Shown one piece after another: positions 35,983-47,501 of a stretch of DNA of 64,000 nt. A program made the translations under genes and the position numbers. Position 1 is the stretch's first letter; every line of letters begins with the position of its first letter. Below the pieces are notes generated by a model. The model was not told the origin of the DNA. It saw only the letters and a list, made by a program, of their open reading frames with translations, and made no database searches. This stretch comes from Oryzisolibacter sp. LB2S (GTDB lineage: Bacteria > Pseudomonadota > Gammaproteobacteria > Burkholderiales > Burkholderiaceae_C): assembly GCF_040732315.1 (NCBI RefSeq), contig NZ_CP160388.1, positions 2,322,494 to 2,386,493 of the forward strand, read 5' to 3'.

Positions 35983-37425
35983 TCAGAAAAACCGGCGCAC
36001 CAGTCCCATGAGCCTGTCGAAGCGCGCACCGTAGGGCGGGTACAGCAGGTGGCCCATGGACCAGCGCGACTGCACCAGCACCGACTTCTGGTGGCTAAAG
36101 CGCAGAAACCCGGCCTCGCCGTGGTAGGCGCCCCAGCCACTGTCGCCCACGCCGCCAAAGGGCAGGTTGTCATGGGCGATGTGGGTGAGCGTGTCGTTGA
36201 CCGACACGCCGCCGCTCACGGTGCGGCGCAGCACATCATCGCGCACGGCATCGCTGCGGCCGAACCAGTACAGCGCAAGCGGCCGCGGACCGGCGTTGAT
36301 GTGGGCGATGGCGTCGTCGATCCGCTCGTAGGAGAGCACGGGGAGCACCGGGCCAAAGATCTCCTCCTGCAGGATCTGCATGGCCGGCGTGGCGCCGAAC
36401 ACCAGCACCGGCGCCATCTGCCGCCCCACCCCGTCGCCTATGCCCTGGGGCGGTGCGGGCGTGCCCGGCGCACTCTGCAGCACCTGGACGTCCGCGCCCA
36501 GGGTCTGCGCCTGCTGCAGCATGGTGCGCAGGCGCGCGAGGTGGCGCGGACTGATGATGGCGGCGTAGTCCGGGTTGCCCTCGAAGTAGGGGAAGAGCCG
36601 CGCCACGGCGGTGCGGTAGGCCTCGGCAAACGCGGCCTCGCTGCCACGCGCAAGCAGCACATAGTCGGGCGCGATACAGGTCTGGCCGGCGTTGATGAGC
36701 TTGCCGTGCGCGATCTTGAGCGCGGCATCCTGCAGGTCGCAATCGGCATCGATGATGGCGGGTGACTTGCCGCCGAGCTCGAGCGTGGTCGGCGTGAGGT
36801 TGGCCGCTGCCGCCTGCGCCACCTTGCGACCCACGGCGGTGGAGCCCGTGAACACCAGATGGTCGAACGGCAGCGAGGCCACGAGCGCCGCGACGGCGGC
36901 ATCACCCGGCACGACGCAGAACTCGTCGGCCGCAAAGTATTGCGCCACGAGCTCCGCGAGCCGCGCCGAGGTGTGGGGCGTGAGCTCGCTGGGCTTGAGC
37001 ATGACGCGGTTGCCCGCGGCCAGCGCGTCGATGGCCGGAGCCAGGGCCAGCTGCACGGGATAGTTCCAGGGCGAGATCACGCCCACCACGCCGAGCGGCT
37101 GGCGCTCTATCCAGGCCTGCGCCGGCTGCAGATGCGGCGGCGTGCGCACCCGGCTGCGCCGGCACCAGCGCGCGAGGTGGCGCAGCGTGTGCGCTAGCTG
37201 CGTGCGCAGCACGAACAGATCGGCGATCTCGGTCAGGCGCGGCGAGCGCACGCCGAAGTCCGCCTGCACGGCGGCCGCGAGCTCCGCTCCATGGCCATTG
37301 AGGAGCTTGGACAGGCGCAGCAGGCGCTCGCGCCTGAGGGTGACGGGCACATCGGGCTGGGCCCGGCTGGCATGATGCTGGATATCGAACAGGTGGCGAA
37401 CACGGTTGGGATGCATGGCGGTCAT
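35983..37425 (-). CDS. Aldehyde dehydrogenase, coniferyl-aldehyde dehydrogenase-like
   Basis: The 480-residue NAD(P)-dependent enzyme has VVGVISPWNYPVQLALAPAI, LKPSELTPHTSARL, FTGSTAVGRKVAQAA, the catalytic Glu in ELGGKSPA and the catalytic Cys in GQTCIAPDYVL, and ends LLYPPYGARFDRLM, a tail seen in the coniferyl-aldehyde-dehydrogenase/ALDH3-like group that oxidises fatty or aromatic aldehydes. The ATG at 37425 is chosen because it begins the recognised N-terminus; the frame is open a further 33 codons. The natural substrate is uncertain. It is divergent from the GFA-family gene. Confidence 0.88.
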   Translation of the reverse strand: MTAMHPNRVRHLFDIQHHASRAQPDVPVTLRRERLLRLSKLLNGHGAELAAAVQADFGVRSPRLTEIADLFVLRTQLAHTLRHLARWCRRSRVRTPPHLQPAQAWIERQPLGVVGVISPWNYPVQLALAPAIDALAAGNRVMLKPSELTPHTSARLAELVAQYFAADEFCVVPGDAAVAALVASLPFDHLVFTGSTAVGRKVAQAAAANLTPTTLELGGKSPAIIDADCDLQDAALKIAHGKLINAGQTCIAPDYVLLARGSEAAFAEAYRTAVARLFPYFEGNPDYAAIISPRHLARLRTMLQQAQTLGADVQVLQSAPGTPAPPQGIGDGVGRQMAPVLVFGATPAMQILQEEIFGPVLPVLSYERIDDAIAHINAGPRPLALYWFGRSDAVRDDVLRRTVSGGVSVNDTLTHIAHDNLPFGGVGDSGWGAYHGEAGFLRFSHQKSVLVQSRWSMGHLLYPPYGARFDRLMGLVRRFF

Positions 37426-37528
37426 GATAGGTGGGCGATGAAGGCCAGCGCGGCGCGCATTGTGCCGGCGCATGCCGGCCCGTAAGATGGCGCGCTCCCC
37501 CCCTCCCCTGGTTTGAAAGGCCATTGCG

Positions 37529-37933
37529 ATGAACGGTCATTGCCTCTGCGGCGCAGTCTCCTTCACGGCGCCCGACACCAAGGAAATCGGCGCCTGCCAC
37601 TGCGGCTTCTGCCGCCGCTGGGGCGGCGGGCCGCTGCTGGCCGTGCACTGCGGGCCGCAGGTGCGCTTTGCGGGCGAGGACCAGATCACCGTCTACGCCT
37701 CCTCGGACTGGGCGGAGCGCGCGTTCTGCAGGCACTGCGGCACGCACCTGTACTACAGGCTGCTGGCCACGGGCGAGTACTTCATCCCGGCCGGCTGCTT
37801 CGACACGCAGGACTTCGTGCTGGCCAGCCAGATCTACGTGGACAACAAGCCCACCTACTACGCCTTCGCCAATCAGACGCCCATGCTCACCGAGGCGCAG
37901 GTGATCGCGCAGTACGCGCCGCCGGAAAATTGA
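37529..37933 (+). CDS. GFA (glutathione-dependent formaldehyde-activating-like) family zinc protein
   Basis: The 134-residue protein has the cysteine pattern of the GFA fold: HCLCGAV, CHCGFCRRW and CRHCGTHLYY, which bind one or two zinc ions. Members include a glutathione-formaldehyde adduct enzyme and many proteins of unknown function, and this family name alone does not prove that activity. The length and the FCRHCGTHLYYR segment fit well. It is divergent from the aldehyde dehydrogenase, a possible hint at an aldehyde-related role, and is followed by a strong hairpin. Confidence 0.85.
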   Translation: MNGHCLCGAVSFTAPDTKEIGACHCGFCRRWGGGPLLAVHCGPQVRFAGEDQITVYASSDWAERAFCRHCGTHLYYRLLATGEYFIPAGCFDTQDFVLASQIYVDNKPTYYAFANQTPMLTEAQVIAQYAPPEN

Positions 37934-37934
37934 A

Positions 37935-37985
37935 TAAAAAAAACTGCCGGCGCTTGTTCAGCCAGCGCCGGCAGCTCATGTTTCA
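37935..37985. terminator. Terminator of the small membrane-protein gene, formed by hairpin repeat family A
   Basis: CTGCCGGCGCT and AGCGCCGGCAG form a perfect 11-bp stem (37944-37974) with a 9-base loop. On the minus strand it is followed by TTTTTTTTATT, the hallmark of a Rho-independent terminator for the gene at 37994. It may also stop the GFA gene coming from the other side. Confidence 0.85.
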
Positions 37986-37993
37986 GGAGCAAA

Positions 37994-38308
37994 TCAGGGA
38001 AGCTCGCGGGGCACCACGTCGGTGATGTCATGCGCCGGCGCGCCCTCGCTGCGGCGCGGCTGGCCGGGCTTGTTCGCCGTCCAGCGGGCCGTGCTGCGGT
38101 AGACCGTGCTCCAGCCAGTGCGCGGGTCCATGCGCATGACCCAGGGCGTGACGGGCCGGCCCGTCAGGCGCGCCCAGAGCGCGCGCACGCCCCACACGAG
38201 CGCCAGCACCGCCGCGGCGGCCACCAGGCTCAGGAAGAAGAGCACGCCCATGGCAAACACCACGAGTCGCAAGGTCCAGCGGATCACGCCGGTGACAACT
38301 TCATTCAA
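37994..38308 (-). CDS. Small membrane protein of unknown function
   Basis: The 104-residue protein has a long hydrophobic N-terminal half (LRLVVFAMGVLFFLSLVAAA and AAVLALVWGVRALW) that forms one or two membrane helices, then a polar tail with TPWVMRMDPRTGWSTVYRST. I do not recognise a named family. It is a single gene bounded downstream by a perfect terminator and upstream by the 60-bp gap to the clpB stop. The conserved-looking WSTVYR segment suggests a real protein rather than a random frame. Confidence 0.7.
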   Translation of the reverse strand: MNEVVTGVIRWTLRLVVFAMGVLFFLSLVAAAAVLALVWGVRALWARLTGRPVTPWVMRMDPRTGWSTVYRSTARWTANKPGQPRRSEGAPAHDITDVVPRELP

Positions 38309-38368
38309 ACCATGCCCCTTTCAGACAGATGGGCGTGCGGTCTGCGCCGCACGCCTCTATGGTAGGAC

Positions 38369-40972
<2,604 letters not shown>

Positions 40973-41015
40973 GGAAACGGAATCCTCTCCATAAACAGAA
41001 TTTGATTGCCCAGCA

Positions 41016-41043
41016 CTTTGTGGCAACACCCCTTGTTTTCAAG
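41016..41043 (-). promoter_or_regulatory. Possible sigma-32 promoter of clpB
   Basis: On the minus strand CTTGAAA (41043-41037) is followed 13 bp later by CCACAAAG (41023-41016). The -35 matches heat-shock promoters well, the -10 only weakly. The gene it would drive is a heat-shock chaperone, which supports the reading. Confidence 0.4.
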
Positions 41044-41064
41044 CGCCAGCGCGTGCGGCTCTGT

Positions 41065-41751
41065 TCACACCACCAGCCGGTAGCCTATGCCCGCCTCGGT
41101 GCGCAGGTGGCGCGGGCGCGCCGGGTCGTCTTCGAGCTTCTTGCGCAGATTGGCCATGTGCACGCGCACGTAATGCGTGTCGCTGGCGTGGCCCGGCCCC
41201 CACACGGCCTGCAGCAGCTGCTGGTGCGTGAGCACCTTCTCCGGGTGCGCGGCCAGGTGGGTCAGCAGGCGGTATTCGATGGGCGTCAGGTGCAGTGCCT
41301 GGCCGGCACGCTCCACGCTGCGCCGCACCAGGTCGATGCTCACATCGCCAAAGCGCACCAGCGGCTCGCCCGCTGCCGTCTGGCCCTGGTGGCGGCGCAG
41401 CTGGGCGCGCACGCGCGCCAGCAGTTCGCCCGCGCCAAAGGGCTTGACCAGGTAGTCGTCGGCACCTGCATCGAGTGCGGTGATCTTGTCGGCCTCGCTG
41501 CTGCGCGCCGAGAGCACGATGATGGGCAGGGCCGACCAGGTACGCAGCTCGCGGATCAGGCCCACGCCGTCGCCATCGGGCAGGCCCAGGTCGAGCACCA
41601 GCATGTCGGGGCGGCGCGTGCCGGCCTCGATCAGGCCGCGCTGGCAGCTGGCGGCCTCGAACACCTCGTAGCCCTCGGCTGCCAAGGTCAGGCGCACAAA
41701 GCGGCGGATGTGGTCCTCGTCCTCGACGATCAGGATGCGAATTTCGTTCAT
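41065..41751 (-). CDS. kdpE: KdpE response regulator
   Basis: KdpE is the OmpR-type regulator that activates kdp transcription when phosphorylated by KdpD at low potassium or high osmotic stress. The 228-residue protein has the receiver domain with IVEDEDHIRRF (acidic pair), the phospho-acceptor Asp in MLVLDLGLPDGDG and the conserved Lys in DYLVKPFGAGEL, then a winged-helix domain ending VRVHMANLRKKLEDDP and TEAGIGYRL. Its start overlaps the kdpD stop by 4 bp. It is the last gene of the operon, with no terminator seen before clpB. Confidence 0.95.
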   Translation of the reverse strand: MNEIRILIVEDEDHIRRFVRLTLAAEGYEVFEAASCQRGLIEAGTRRPDMLVLDLGLPDGDGVGLIRELRTWSALPIIVLSARSSEADKITALDAGADDYLVKPFGAGELLARVRAQLRRHQGQTAAGEPLVRFGDVSIDLVRRSVERAGQALHLTPIEYRLLTHLAAHPEKVLTHQQLLQAVWGPGHASDTHYVRVHMANLRKKLEDDPARPRHLRTEAGIGYRLVV

Positions 41752-44492
41752 GGTGTCTCTGCGGGCAATGCCTGGCTGCCATCGTCCTGCGGCGGCTCGC
41801 CACGCGGCAGCACGATGACAAAGCGCGCCCCGGCCACCCGGCCCTCCTGCTGGCGATTTTCGCCCCAGATGCGCCCGCCATGCGCCTGCACGATGGCGCG
41901 GCAGATGGCCAGGCCCAGGCCCACACCGGGGGCGGCCTGCTCCTTGCTGCCGCGCTCGAATTTCTCGAACACCGCCTCCTCGCGCCCAGGCGGCAGGCCC
42001 GGGCCGTCGTCATCGACGGTGATGCGCACCTCTTGCGCCAGCGGCGCGGCGGCGATGCGGATGGGCGTCTCCGCCGGGGTGTACTTGGCGGCGTTTTCCA
42101 GCAGGTTGGCCAGCACGCGTTCGAGCAGCGTGCCGTCCAGGTGCAGGAGCGGCAGATCGTCCTGCAGCTGCAGCGCCACCGGGTGCCGCGCCAGCAGGCC
42201 CTGGCAGGACTGCAGGGCGCTGCCCAGCACCTCTTCGAGCGGCAGCCACTCGCGGCGCAGTGGCACGCTGCCCGCCTCCAGGCGCGCCATGTCAAGCAGG
42301 TTGGCGACCAGGGCGTTCATGCGCTGGGCCGATTCGCGCATGGCGGCCGCCGTCTCGGCGTGTGCGGGCATCAGCGGCGGCTGCGCCCTTTGCAAGGTGT
42401 CGGCCAGGCCCACCAGGGCCGCCAGCGGCGTGCGCAGGTCGTGCGAGATGGCCGAGAGCAGCGAGTTGCGCAGGCGCTCGGATTCCATCTGCACCGTCGT
42501 GCTCTGCGCCACCTGGATGTAGTGGATGCGCTCGATCGAGATCGCCAGCAGCGAGGCACAGGTATCGAGCAGCTGGCGCTGCTCGGGCGTGAGCGTGCTG
42601 GTCTGTGCCGGCTGCAGCACCAGCACGCCGCGCAGGCGCATGGGGCCTTTGAGCGGCAGCAGCAGGCTGGCGCTGGCGGGCAGGGTGTTGGTGCCCCGGC
42701 CGGCGGCCTCGCCGTGGTCAAAGCACCATTGCGCCACGGCCGGGTCCACCGCCGCCGTGGCGCCGGGCTGAAGCACCAAACGGTTGTCGTCGTCGGCCAC
42801 CAACAGGGCCGACTGGGCCGCAAACTCGGCACGCAAAAAGCGTGCCGCCACCTCGGCCACCTGCTCGACCTGCAGCACGGCCGAGAGCTCGCGCGACATC
42901 TGGTAGAGCCCGCGCACGCGGCGCTCGCGCTCGGTGGCGGCGCGCGCCTGGGTACGCAGGCTGGCCATGAGCTGGCCCACGACCAGCGCCACCACCAGCA
43001 TCACGGCGAAGGTGATGAGGTATTGCACGTCGCTGACGCTGAAGGACAGGCGCGGCGGCACAAAGAAAAAGTCGAACAGCGCCACGCCCAGAAAGGCCGC
43101 CAGCATGGCCGGCCCGCGCCCATGGCGCAGCGCCACACCCACCACCACCAGCAAAAACAGCATGACGATATTGGTCAGCTCCAGCCAGCTGCTCAGCGGC
43201 GTGGCCAGCAGGGCCACGGCAAAGCAGGCGCCGGTAGCCAGCGCATAGCCCTGCCAAGCCAGAGGCGCGGCGGCCGCGCTGGGGCGACGCTCGGGCACGC
43301 GTTCGCGCGCGGGCAGCGGCACCTGCAGAATGTCCATGTCCGGCGTCAGCTCGGCCAGGCGCTCGGTGAGCGAGGCGCGCCAGTGCCTGCGCCCGCTGCG
43401 CCGCCCCAGCACCAGGCGCGAGAGATTGTGCTCGCGCGCGTAGCGCGCCAGGGTGTGGACCACGTCGGCCCCGGTGGGCGTGGCAATGCCCGCACCCAGC
43501 TCCTGCGCCAGCTTGAGCGCGCGCAGCGCCTGCTCGCGCGCGGCCGGCTCCACGTTCTGCTGCGAGGGCGCATCGACAAACACCGCGTGCCAGGGCAGGC
43601 CGCTTTGCGCCGCCAGGCGTGCTGCGCTGCGCACCACGGCCTCGCCACCCGCGCCCGGGCCCACGCAGGCGAGCAGCGCGTCGCGCGTGGACCATTGCGG
43701 CTGTCCACCCACATGGCCGCTGGTGCGGCGCCAGGTCTGCATCTGGCTGTCCACCCGGTCGGCCGTGCGGCGCAGCGCCAGCTCGCGCAGCGCGATCAGG
43801 TTGCCCTTGCGAAAAAAGTTGGCCGCCGCCTGCTCGGCCTGCGCCGGGATATAGACCTTGCCCGCCGCCAGCCGCGCCAGCAGCTCGTCGGGCGGCAGAT
43901 CGACCACCACCACCTCGTCGGCGCTGTCGAACAGGGTGTCGGGCACCGTCTCCCACACGCGGATGCCGGTGATGCCGCCAACGATGTCGTTGAGGCTCTC
44001 CAGGTGCTGCACGTTCATCGTGCTCCACACGTCGATGCCCGCGGCCAGCAGCTCCTGCACGTCCTGCCAGCGCTTGGGGTGGCGCGAGCCGGGGGCGTTG
44101 CTGTGCGCCAGCTCGTCGAGCAGCACCAGCGGCGGCTCGGCCCCGCCCAGATGCTGCGCGCCAAAGGCCAGGGCCGCGTCCAGGTCAAACTCCTGCAGCA
44201 CATGACCCCGGTGGGCCACGTCGCGCAGCACCAGCCGGGGCAGCTCGGCGGCCATGGCCTCGGTCTCGGCGCGCCCATGGGTTTCGACCAGGCCCACCAC
44301 CAGCGGCCGGCCCTGCGCCTGCGCCCGGTGTGCAGCGGCGAGCATGGCGTAGGTCTTGCCCACCCCGGCCGAGGCGCCAAAGAAAATCTTCAGCCGCCCG
44401 CGCCCGACCTGCGCCGCCTCGGCGTGCACCTGGCGCAGCAGCGCGTCGGGATCGGGGCGGGTGTCGGCGGCGTCGTGCATTTCAGCGGGCAT
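41748..44492 (-). CDS. kdpD: KdpD sensor histidine kinase
   Basis: KdpD senses potassium limitation and phosphorylates KdpE. The 914-residue protein has the N-terminal KdpD domain with Walker A FFGASAGVGKTYAML and DELAHSNAPGSRHPKRWQD, a universal-stress-protein-like domain, four closely spaced membrane helices about residues 400-500, a GAF-like segment, and the kinase core with the phospho-acceptor His in AISHDLRTPLAAL, then the N-box and GLGLAICRAIVQAHGG. The ATG at 44492 is preferred over a TTG two codons earlier. The stop overlaps the kdpE start. Confidence 0.96.
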   Translation of the reverse strand: MPAEMHDAADTRPDPDALLRQVHAEAAQVGRGRLKIFFGASAGVGKTYAMLAAAHRAQAQGRPLVVGLVETHGRAETEAMAAELPRLVLRDVAHRGHVLQEFDLDAALAFGAQHLGGAEPPLVLLDELAHSNAPGSRHPKRWQDVQELLAAGIDVWSTMNVQHLESLNDIVGGITGIRVWETVPDTLFDSADEVVVVDLPPDELLARLAAGKVYIPAQAEQAAANFFRKGNLIALRELALRRTADRVDSQMQTWRRTSGHVGGQPQWSTRDALLACVGPGAGGEAVVRSAARLAAQSGLPWHAVFVDAPSQQNVEPAAREQALRALKLAQELGAGIATPTGADVVHTLARYAREHNLSRLVLGRRSGRRHWRASLTERLAELTPDMDILQVPLPARERVPERRPSAAAAPLAWQGYALATGACFAVALLATPLSSWLELTNIVMLFLLVVVGVALRHGRGPAMLAAFLGVALFDFFFVPPRLSFSVSDVQYLITFAVMLVVALVVGQLMASLRTQARAATERERRVRGLYQMSRELSAVLQVEQVAEVAARFLRAEFAAQSALLVADDDNRLVLQPGATAAVDPAVAQWCFDHGEAAGRGTNTLPASASLLLPLKGPMRLRGVLVLQPAQTSTLTPEQRQLLDTCASLLAISIERIHYIQVAQSTTVQMESERLRNSLLSAISHDLRTPLAALVGLADTLQRAQPPLMPAHAETAAAMRESAQRMNALVANLLDMARLEAGSVPLRREWLPLEEVLGSALQSCQGLLARHPVALQLQDDLPLLHLDGTLLERVLANLLENAAKYTPAETPIRIAAAPLAQEVRITVDDDGPGLPPGREEAVFEKFERGSKEQAAPGVGLGLAICRAIVQAHGGRIWGENRQQEGRVAGARFVIVLPRGEPPQDDGSQALPAETP

Positions 44493-44512
44493 GGTCAATG
44501 GTAGTGAGGGAA

Positions 44513-44650
44513 TCAGGCCTGCTCGTCGTCCTGCGCCGGCGCGCCGGCACTGCGGCGCACCAGCAGCCAGGCCAGGGCCACGGGCAGCAGCAGCACGGCC
44601 AGGGCAGCGAGCACGGCCAGGCCATCGGCAAGGGGTGAATCAAGCGCCAT
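44513..44650 (-). CDS. Small single-helix membrane protein in the kdp operon
   Basis: A 45-residue ORF begins MALDSPLADG, continues with a hydrophobic helix (LAVLAALAVLLLPVALAWLL), a short basic stretch VRRS and an acidic tail APAQDDEQA. It lies between kdpB and kdpD with no other candidate in the 187-bp gap. Its positive-inside pattern would put the C-terminus in the cytoplasm. I know no named family; it could be an accessory peptide of the transporter or of the sensor. The high hydrophobicity and fitting position support translation, but no strong ribosome binding site is seen. Confidence 0.5.
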   Translation of the reverse strand: MALDSPLADGLAVLAALAVLLLPVALAWLLVRRSAGAPAQDDEQA

Positions 44651-44651
44651 C

Positions 44652-44700
44652 ATTACTATGTTTTGATAGCCGCTTGCGCTTATCCAGCAAGCCCTATGGC
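44652..44700. repeat. Hairpin repeat family A, copy overlapping the end of kdpB
   Basis: TTTTGATAGCCGCTTGCGCTTATCCAGCAAGCCCTATGGCC resembles the family consensus (GATAG-C-GCGCTTGTCC-CAAGC). The kdpB stop codon and its last codons (AIGLAG) lie in its right half. Confidence 0.6.
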
Positions 44701-46791
44701 CGAAATCAATACATCAATCAGCTTGATGCCGACAAAGGGCACGATGACCCCGCCCAGGCCGTAGATCAGCAGGTTGCGCCGCAGCAGGGCAGCCGCTGGG
44801 GCAGCGCGGTACGGCACGCCCTTGAGCGCCAGCGGGATCAGCACGACGATGATGAGGGCGTTGAAGATCACCGCCGACAGGATGGCCGAGCTGGGGCTGG
44901 CCAGGCCCATGACGTTGAGCGCCGCCAGCTGCGGGTAGGTGCTGACAAAGGCCGCCGGGATGATGGCGAAGTACTTGGCCAGGTCGTTGGCGATGCTGAA
45001 GGTGGTGAGCGCGCCGCGCGTCATCAGCATCTGCTTGCCGGTCTCGACGATCTCGATCAGCTTGGTGGGGTTGCTGTCGAGGTCCACCATGTTGCCCGCC
45101 TCCTTGGCCGCCTGGGTGCCGGTGTTCATGGCCACGGCCACGTCGGCCTGGGCCAGGGCCGGGGCGTCGTTGGTGCCGTCGCCGGTCATGGCCACGAGCT
45201 GGCCCTGCGCCTGGTGCGCCCGGATCAGCGCCAGCTTGGCCTCGGGCGTGGCCTCGGCCAGGAAGTCGTCCACCCCGGCCTCGGCGGCAATGGCGGCGGC
45301 CGTGAGGCGGTTGTCGCCGGTGATCATCACGGTCTTGATGCCCATGCGGCGCAACTCGGCAAAGCGCTCCTTGATGCCGCCCTTGACGATGTCCTTGAGC
45401 TCGACAACGCCCAGCGCGCGGCGGCCCTCGGCCACCACCAGCGGCGTGCTGCCCCGGCGCGCGACCTCGTCCACCACCTGCTGCAGCTCGGGCGGAAAAC
45501 TCCCGCCCAGCGCCTCAATATGCTGGCGCACGGCCTGGGCCGCGCCCTTGCGGATGCTGCGGCCCCCTCCTTCAGGGCCCGCCATGTCCACGCCGCTCAT
45601 ACGCGTCTGCGCCGAGAAGTGCACGAACTGGGCGCCGAGCTTTTCCACGTCACGCTCGCGCAGGTTGAAGCGCTGCTTGGCCAGCACGACGATGCTGCGG
45701 CCCTCGGGGGTTTCGTCGGCCAGCGACGCGAGCTGCGCGGCGTCGGCCAGCTGCTCCTCGCCCACGCCCGGCGCGGCGATGAAGCTGCTGGCCTGGCGGT
45801 TACCCAGGGTGATGGTGCCGGTCTTGTCCAGCAGCAGCACGTCCACGTCGCCCGCAGCCTCCACGGCGCGGCCCGAGGTGGCGATCACGTTGGCCTGCAT
45901 CAGCCGGCTCATGCCCGCCACGCCAATGGCCGAGAGCAGGCCGCCGATGGTGGTCGGAATCAGGCACACCAGAAGCGCCACCAGCACCGTGATGCCCACC
46001 ACCGCCCCGCTGCCGGCCTGCGCCACGGCAAACTGCGAGAACGGCAGCAGCGTGGCAATGACCAGCAGGAACACCAGCGTGAGCCCCACCAGCAGGATGG
46101 TGAGCGCGATCTCGTTGGGCGTTTTCTTGCGGTTTGCGCCCTCGACCATGGCGATCATGCGATCGACAAAGGTCTCGCCCGGGTTCACCGCCACGCGCAC
46201 CACGATCCAGTCCGAGAGCACGCGGGTGCCGCCGGTGACGGCGGAAAAGTCACCGCCCGACTCGCGGATCACGGGCGCCGATTCGCCGGTGATGGCCGAC
46301 TCGTCCACCGAGGCCACGCCGTCGAGCACCTCGCCGTCTGCAGGGATGGTCTCGCCCGCCTCGACCAGCACAACGTCGCCCTTGCGCAGGCTGTCGGCCT
46401 CGATGGGCAGCCATTGCAATGCGCTGCGTGCATGGTGGCCCGCTTCGTAGCGGCTGCCATCGAGCTTCTTGGCCCAGGTCTGCTTTTTCAGGCCGCGCAG
46501 GCTGGCCGCCTGGGCCTTGCTGCGGCCTTCGGCCAGGGCCTCGGCAAAGTTGGCAAACAGCACCGTGAACCACAGCCACAGGCTGACGGCCAGGATGAAG
46601 CCCGCCGGCGCCTCACCCTCGCCCGCCAGGGCCTGAAAGAACAAGAGCGTGGTGAGGATGGAGCCCAGGTAGACGACGAACATCACCGGGTTGCGCCACT
46701 GGGCCTGGGGCGCGAGCTTGGCGAGCGACTCGCGCAGCGCCTGGCGCGTGAGCGCGGGATCGAACAGGGACAGGGATTTTTTATTGTGCAT
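44680..46791 (-). CDS. kdpB: KdpB, potassium-transporting P-type ATPase catalytic subunit
   Basis: KdpB hydrolyses ATP to energise potassium uptake through KdpA. The 703-residue protein has the phosphorylation motif [15 protein letters not shown], the TGES actuator loop ([16 protein letters not shown]), [14 protein letters not shown] and [16 protein letters not shown], and about seven membrane helices. The start at 46791 ([14 protein letters not shown]) follows GAGGAGG; the frame is open six codons earlier. It overlaps the kdpC end by 11 bp. In most bacteria kdpB precedes kdpC; here it comes after it. The C-terminal end falls in a repeat copy. Confidence 0.96.
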   Translation of the reverse strand: MHNKKSLSLFDPALTRQALRESLAKLAPQAQWRNPVMFVVYLGSILTTLLFFQALAGEGEAPAGFILAVSLWLWFTVLFANFAEALAEGRSKAQAASLRGLKKQTWAKKLDGSRYEAGHHARSALQWLPIEADSLRKGDVVLVEAGETIPADGEVLDGVASVDESAITGESAPVIRESGGDFSAVTGGTRVLSDWIVVRVAVNPGETFVDRMIAMVEGANRKKTPNEIALTILLVGLTLVFLLVIATLLPFSQFAVAQAGSGAVVGITVLVALLVCLIPTTIGGLLSAIGVAGMSRLMQANVIATSGRAVEAAGDVDVLLLDKTGTITLGNRQASSFIAAPGVGEEQLADAAQLASLADETPEGRSIVVLAKQRFNLRERDVEKLGAQFVHFSAQTRMSGVDMAGPEGGGRSIRKGAAQAVRQHIEALGGSFPPELQQVVDEVARRGSTPLVVAEGRRALGVVELKDIVKGGIKERFAELRRMGIKTVMITGDNRLTAAAIAAEAGVDDFLAEATPEAKLALIRAHQAQGQLVAMTGDGTNDAPALAQADVAVAMNTGTQAAKEAGNMVDLDSNPTKLIEIVETGKQMLMTRGALTTFSIANDLAKYFAIIPAAFVSTYPQLAALNVMGLASPSSAILSAVIFNALIIVVLIPLALKGVPYRAAPAAALLRRNLLIYGLGGVIVPFVGIKLIDVLISAIGLAG

Positions 46792-47488
46792 GGTGTGCCT
46801 CCTCGGCAAGGACGGCGACCGCAGGCGCGGCCTGCGCCAGCAGCGCCAGGTTCAGGGCCAGCACGTTGACGCGCGGCTCGCCCCACAGGCCGAGCAAGCG
46901 GCCCTCGGTGTGCGCGGCCACCAGGGCCTGCACCTGGGCGGGGGCCAGGCCCCGTGCCTGGGCCACGCGCGGCGCCTGCAGCTGGGCGTTGGCCAGCGAG
47001 ATATGCGGATCGAGCCCCGAGCCCGAGGCGGTGACGGCGTCCACCGGCACGGCGGCATGGGCCGCCAGGCCGTTGGCGCTGCGGTAGGCGCGGGCACGCT
47101 CGGCCACGGCCTCGATCAGGGCGGCGTTGGTCGGCCCCTGGTTGCTGGCGGCCGAGGCGCCGGCGTTGTAGGGCGCGCTCACCGTCTTGCTGGCATCCTG
47201 CGGGTCGGGTGCGCTGGTGCCGCTGGGGCGGGCGTGAAAGAAATGCGCCGCCGTGAAATGCTGGCCGATGAGCTGCGAGCCGACGATGGCATCGCCCTGG
47301 CGCACCAGGCTGCCCGCGGCCTGTGCCGGCAGCACCAGCTGGGCCACGCCGGTGGTGAGCAGCGGGTAGGCCAGGCCCGTCACCAGGGCCACGAACAAGG
47401 CGCCGCGCATGCAGGGGCCAAGCAGCCCCTGCAGCGGGCTGCGCTGCGCCGGGGTGCGGGCGGAAACAGAAAGGGTATGGGTGGTCAT
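46781..47488 (-). CDS. kdpC: KdpC, potassium-transporting ATPase subunit C
   Basis: KdpC is the single-helix subunit that assists ATP binding by KdpB. The 235-residue protein has one N-terminal membrane helix ([20 protein letters not shown]), the family segments [22 protein letters not shown] and [20 protein letters not shown], and [18 protein letters not shown] at the end. The N-terminus carries about 20 extra residues ([18 protein letters not shown]) before the helix and the C-terminus an extra Ala/His-rich tail, part of which overlaps the kdpB start. Its position between kdpA and kdpB is unusual. Confidence 0.95.
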   Translation of the reverse strand: MTTHTLSVSARTPAQRSPLQGLLGPCMRGALFVALVTGLAYPLLTTGVAQLVLPAQAAGSLVRQGDAIVGSQLIGQHFTAAHFFHARPSGTSAPDPQDASKTVSAPYNAGASAASNQGPTNAALIEAVAERARAYRSANGLAAHAAVPVDAVTASGSGLDPHISLANAQLQAPRVAQARGLAPAQVQALVAAHTEGRLLGLWGEPRVNVLALNLALLAQAAPAVAVLAEEAHHAQ

Positions 47489-47501
47489 GGCAAATTTCCA
47501 A

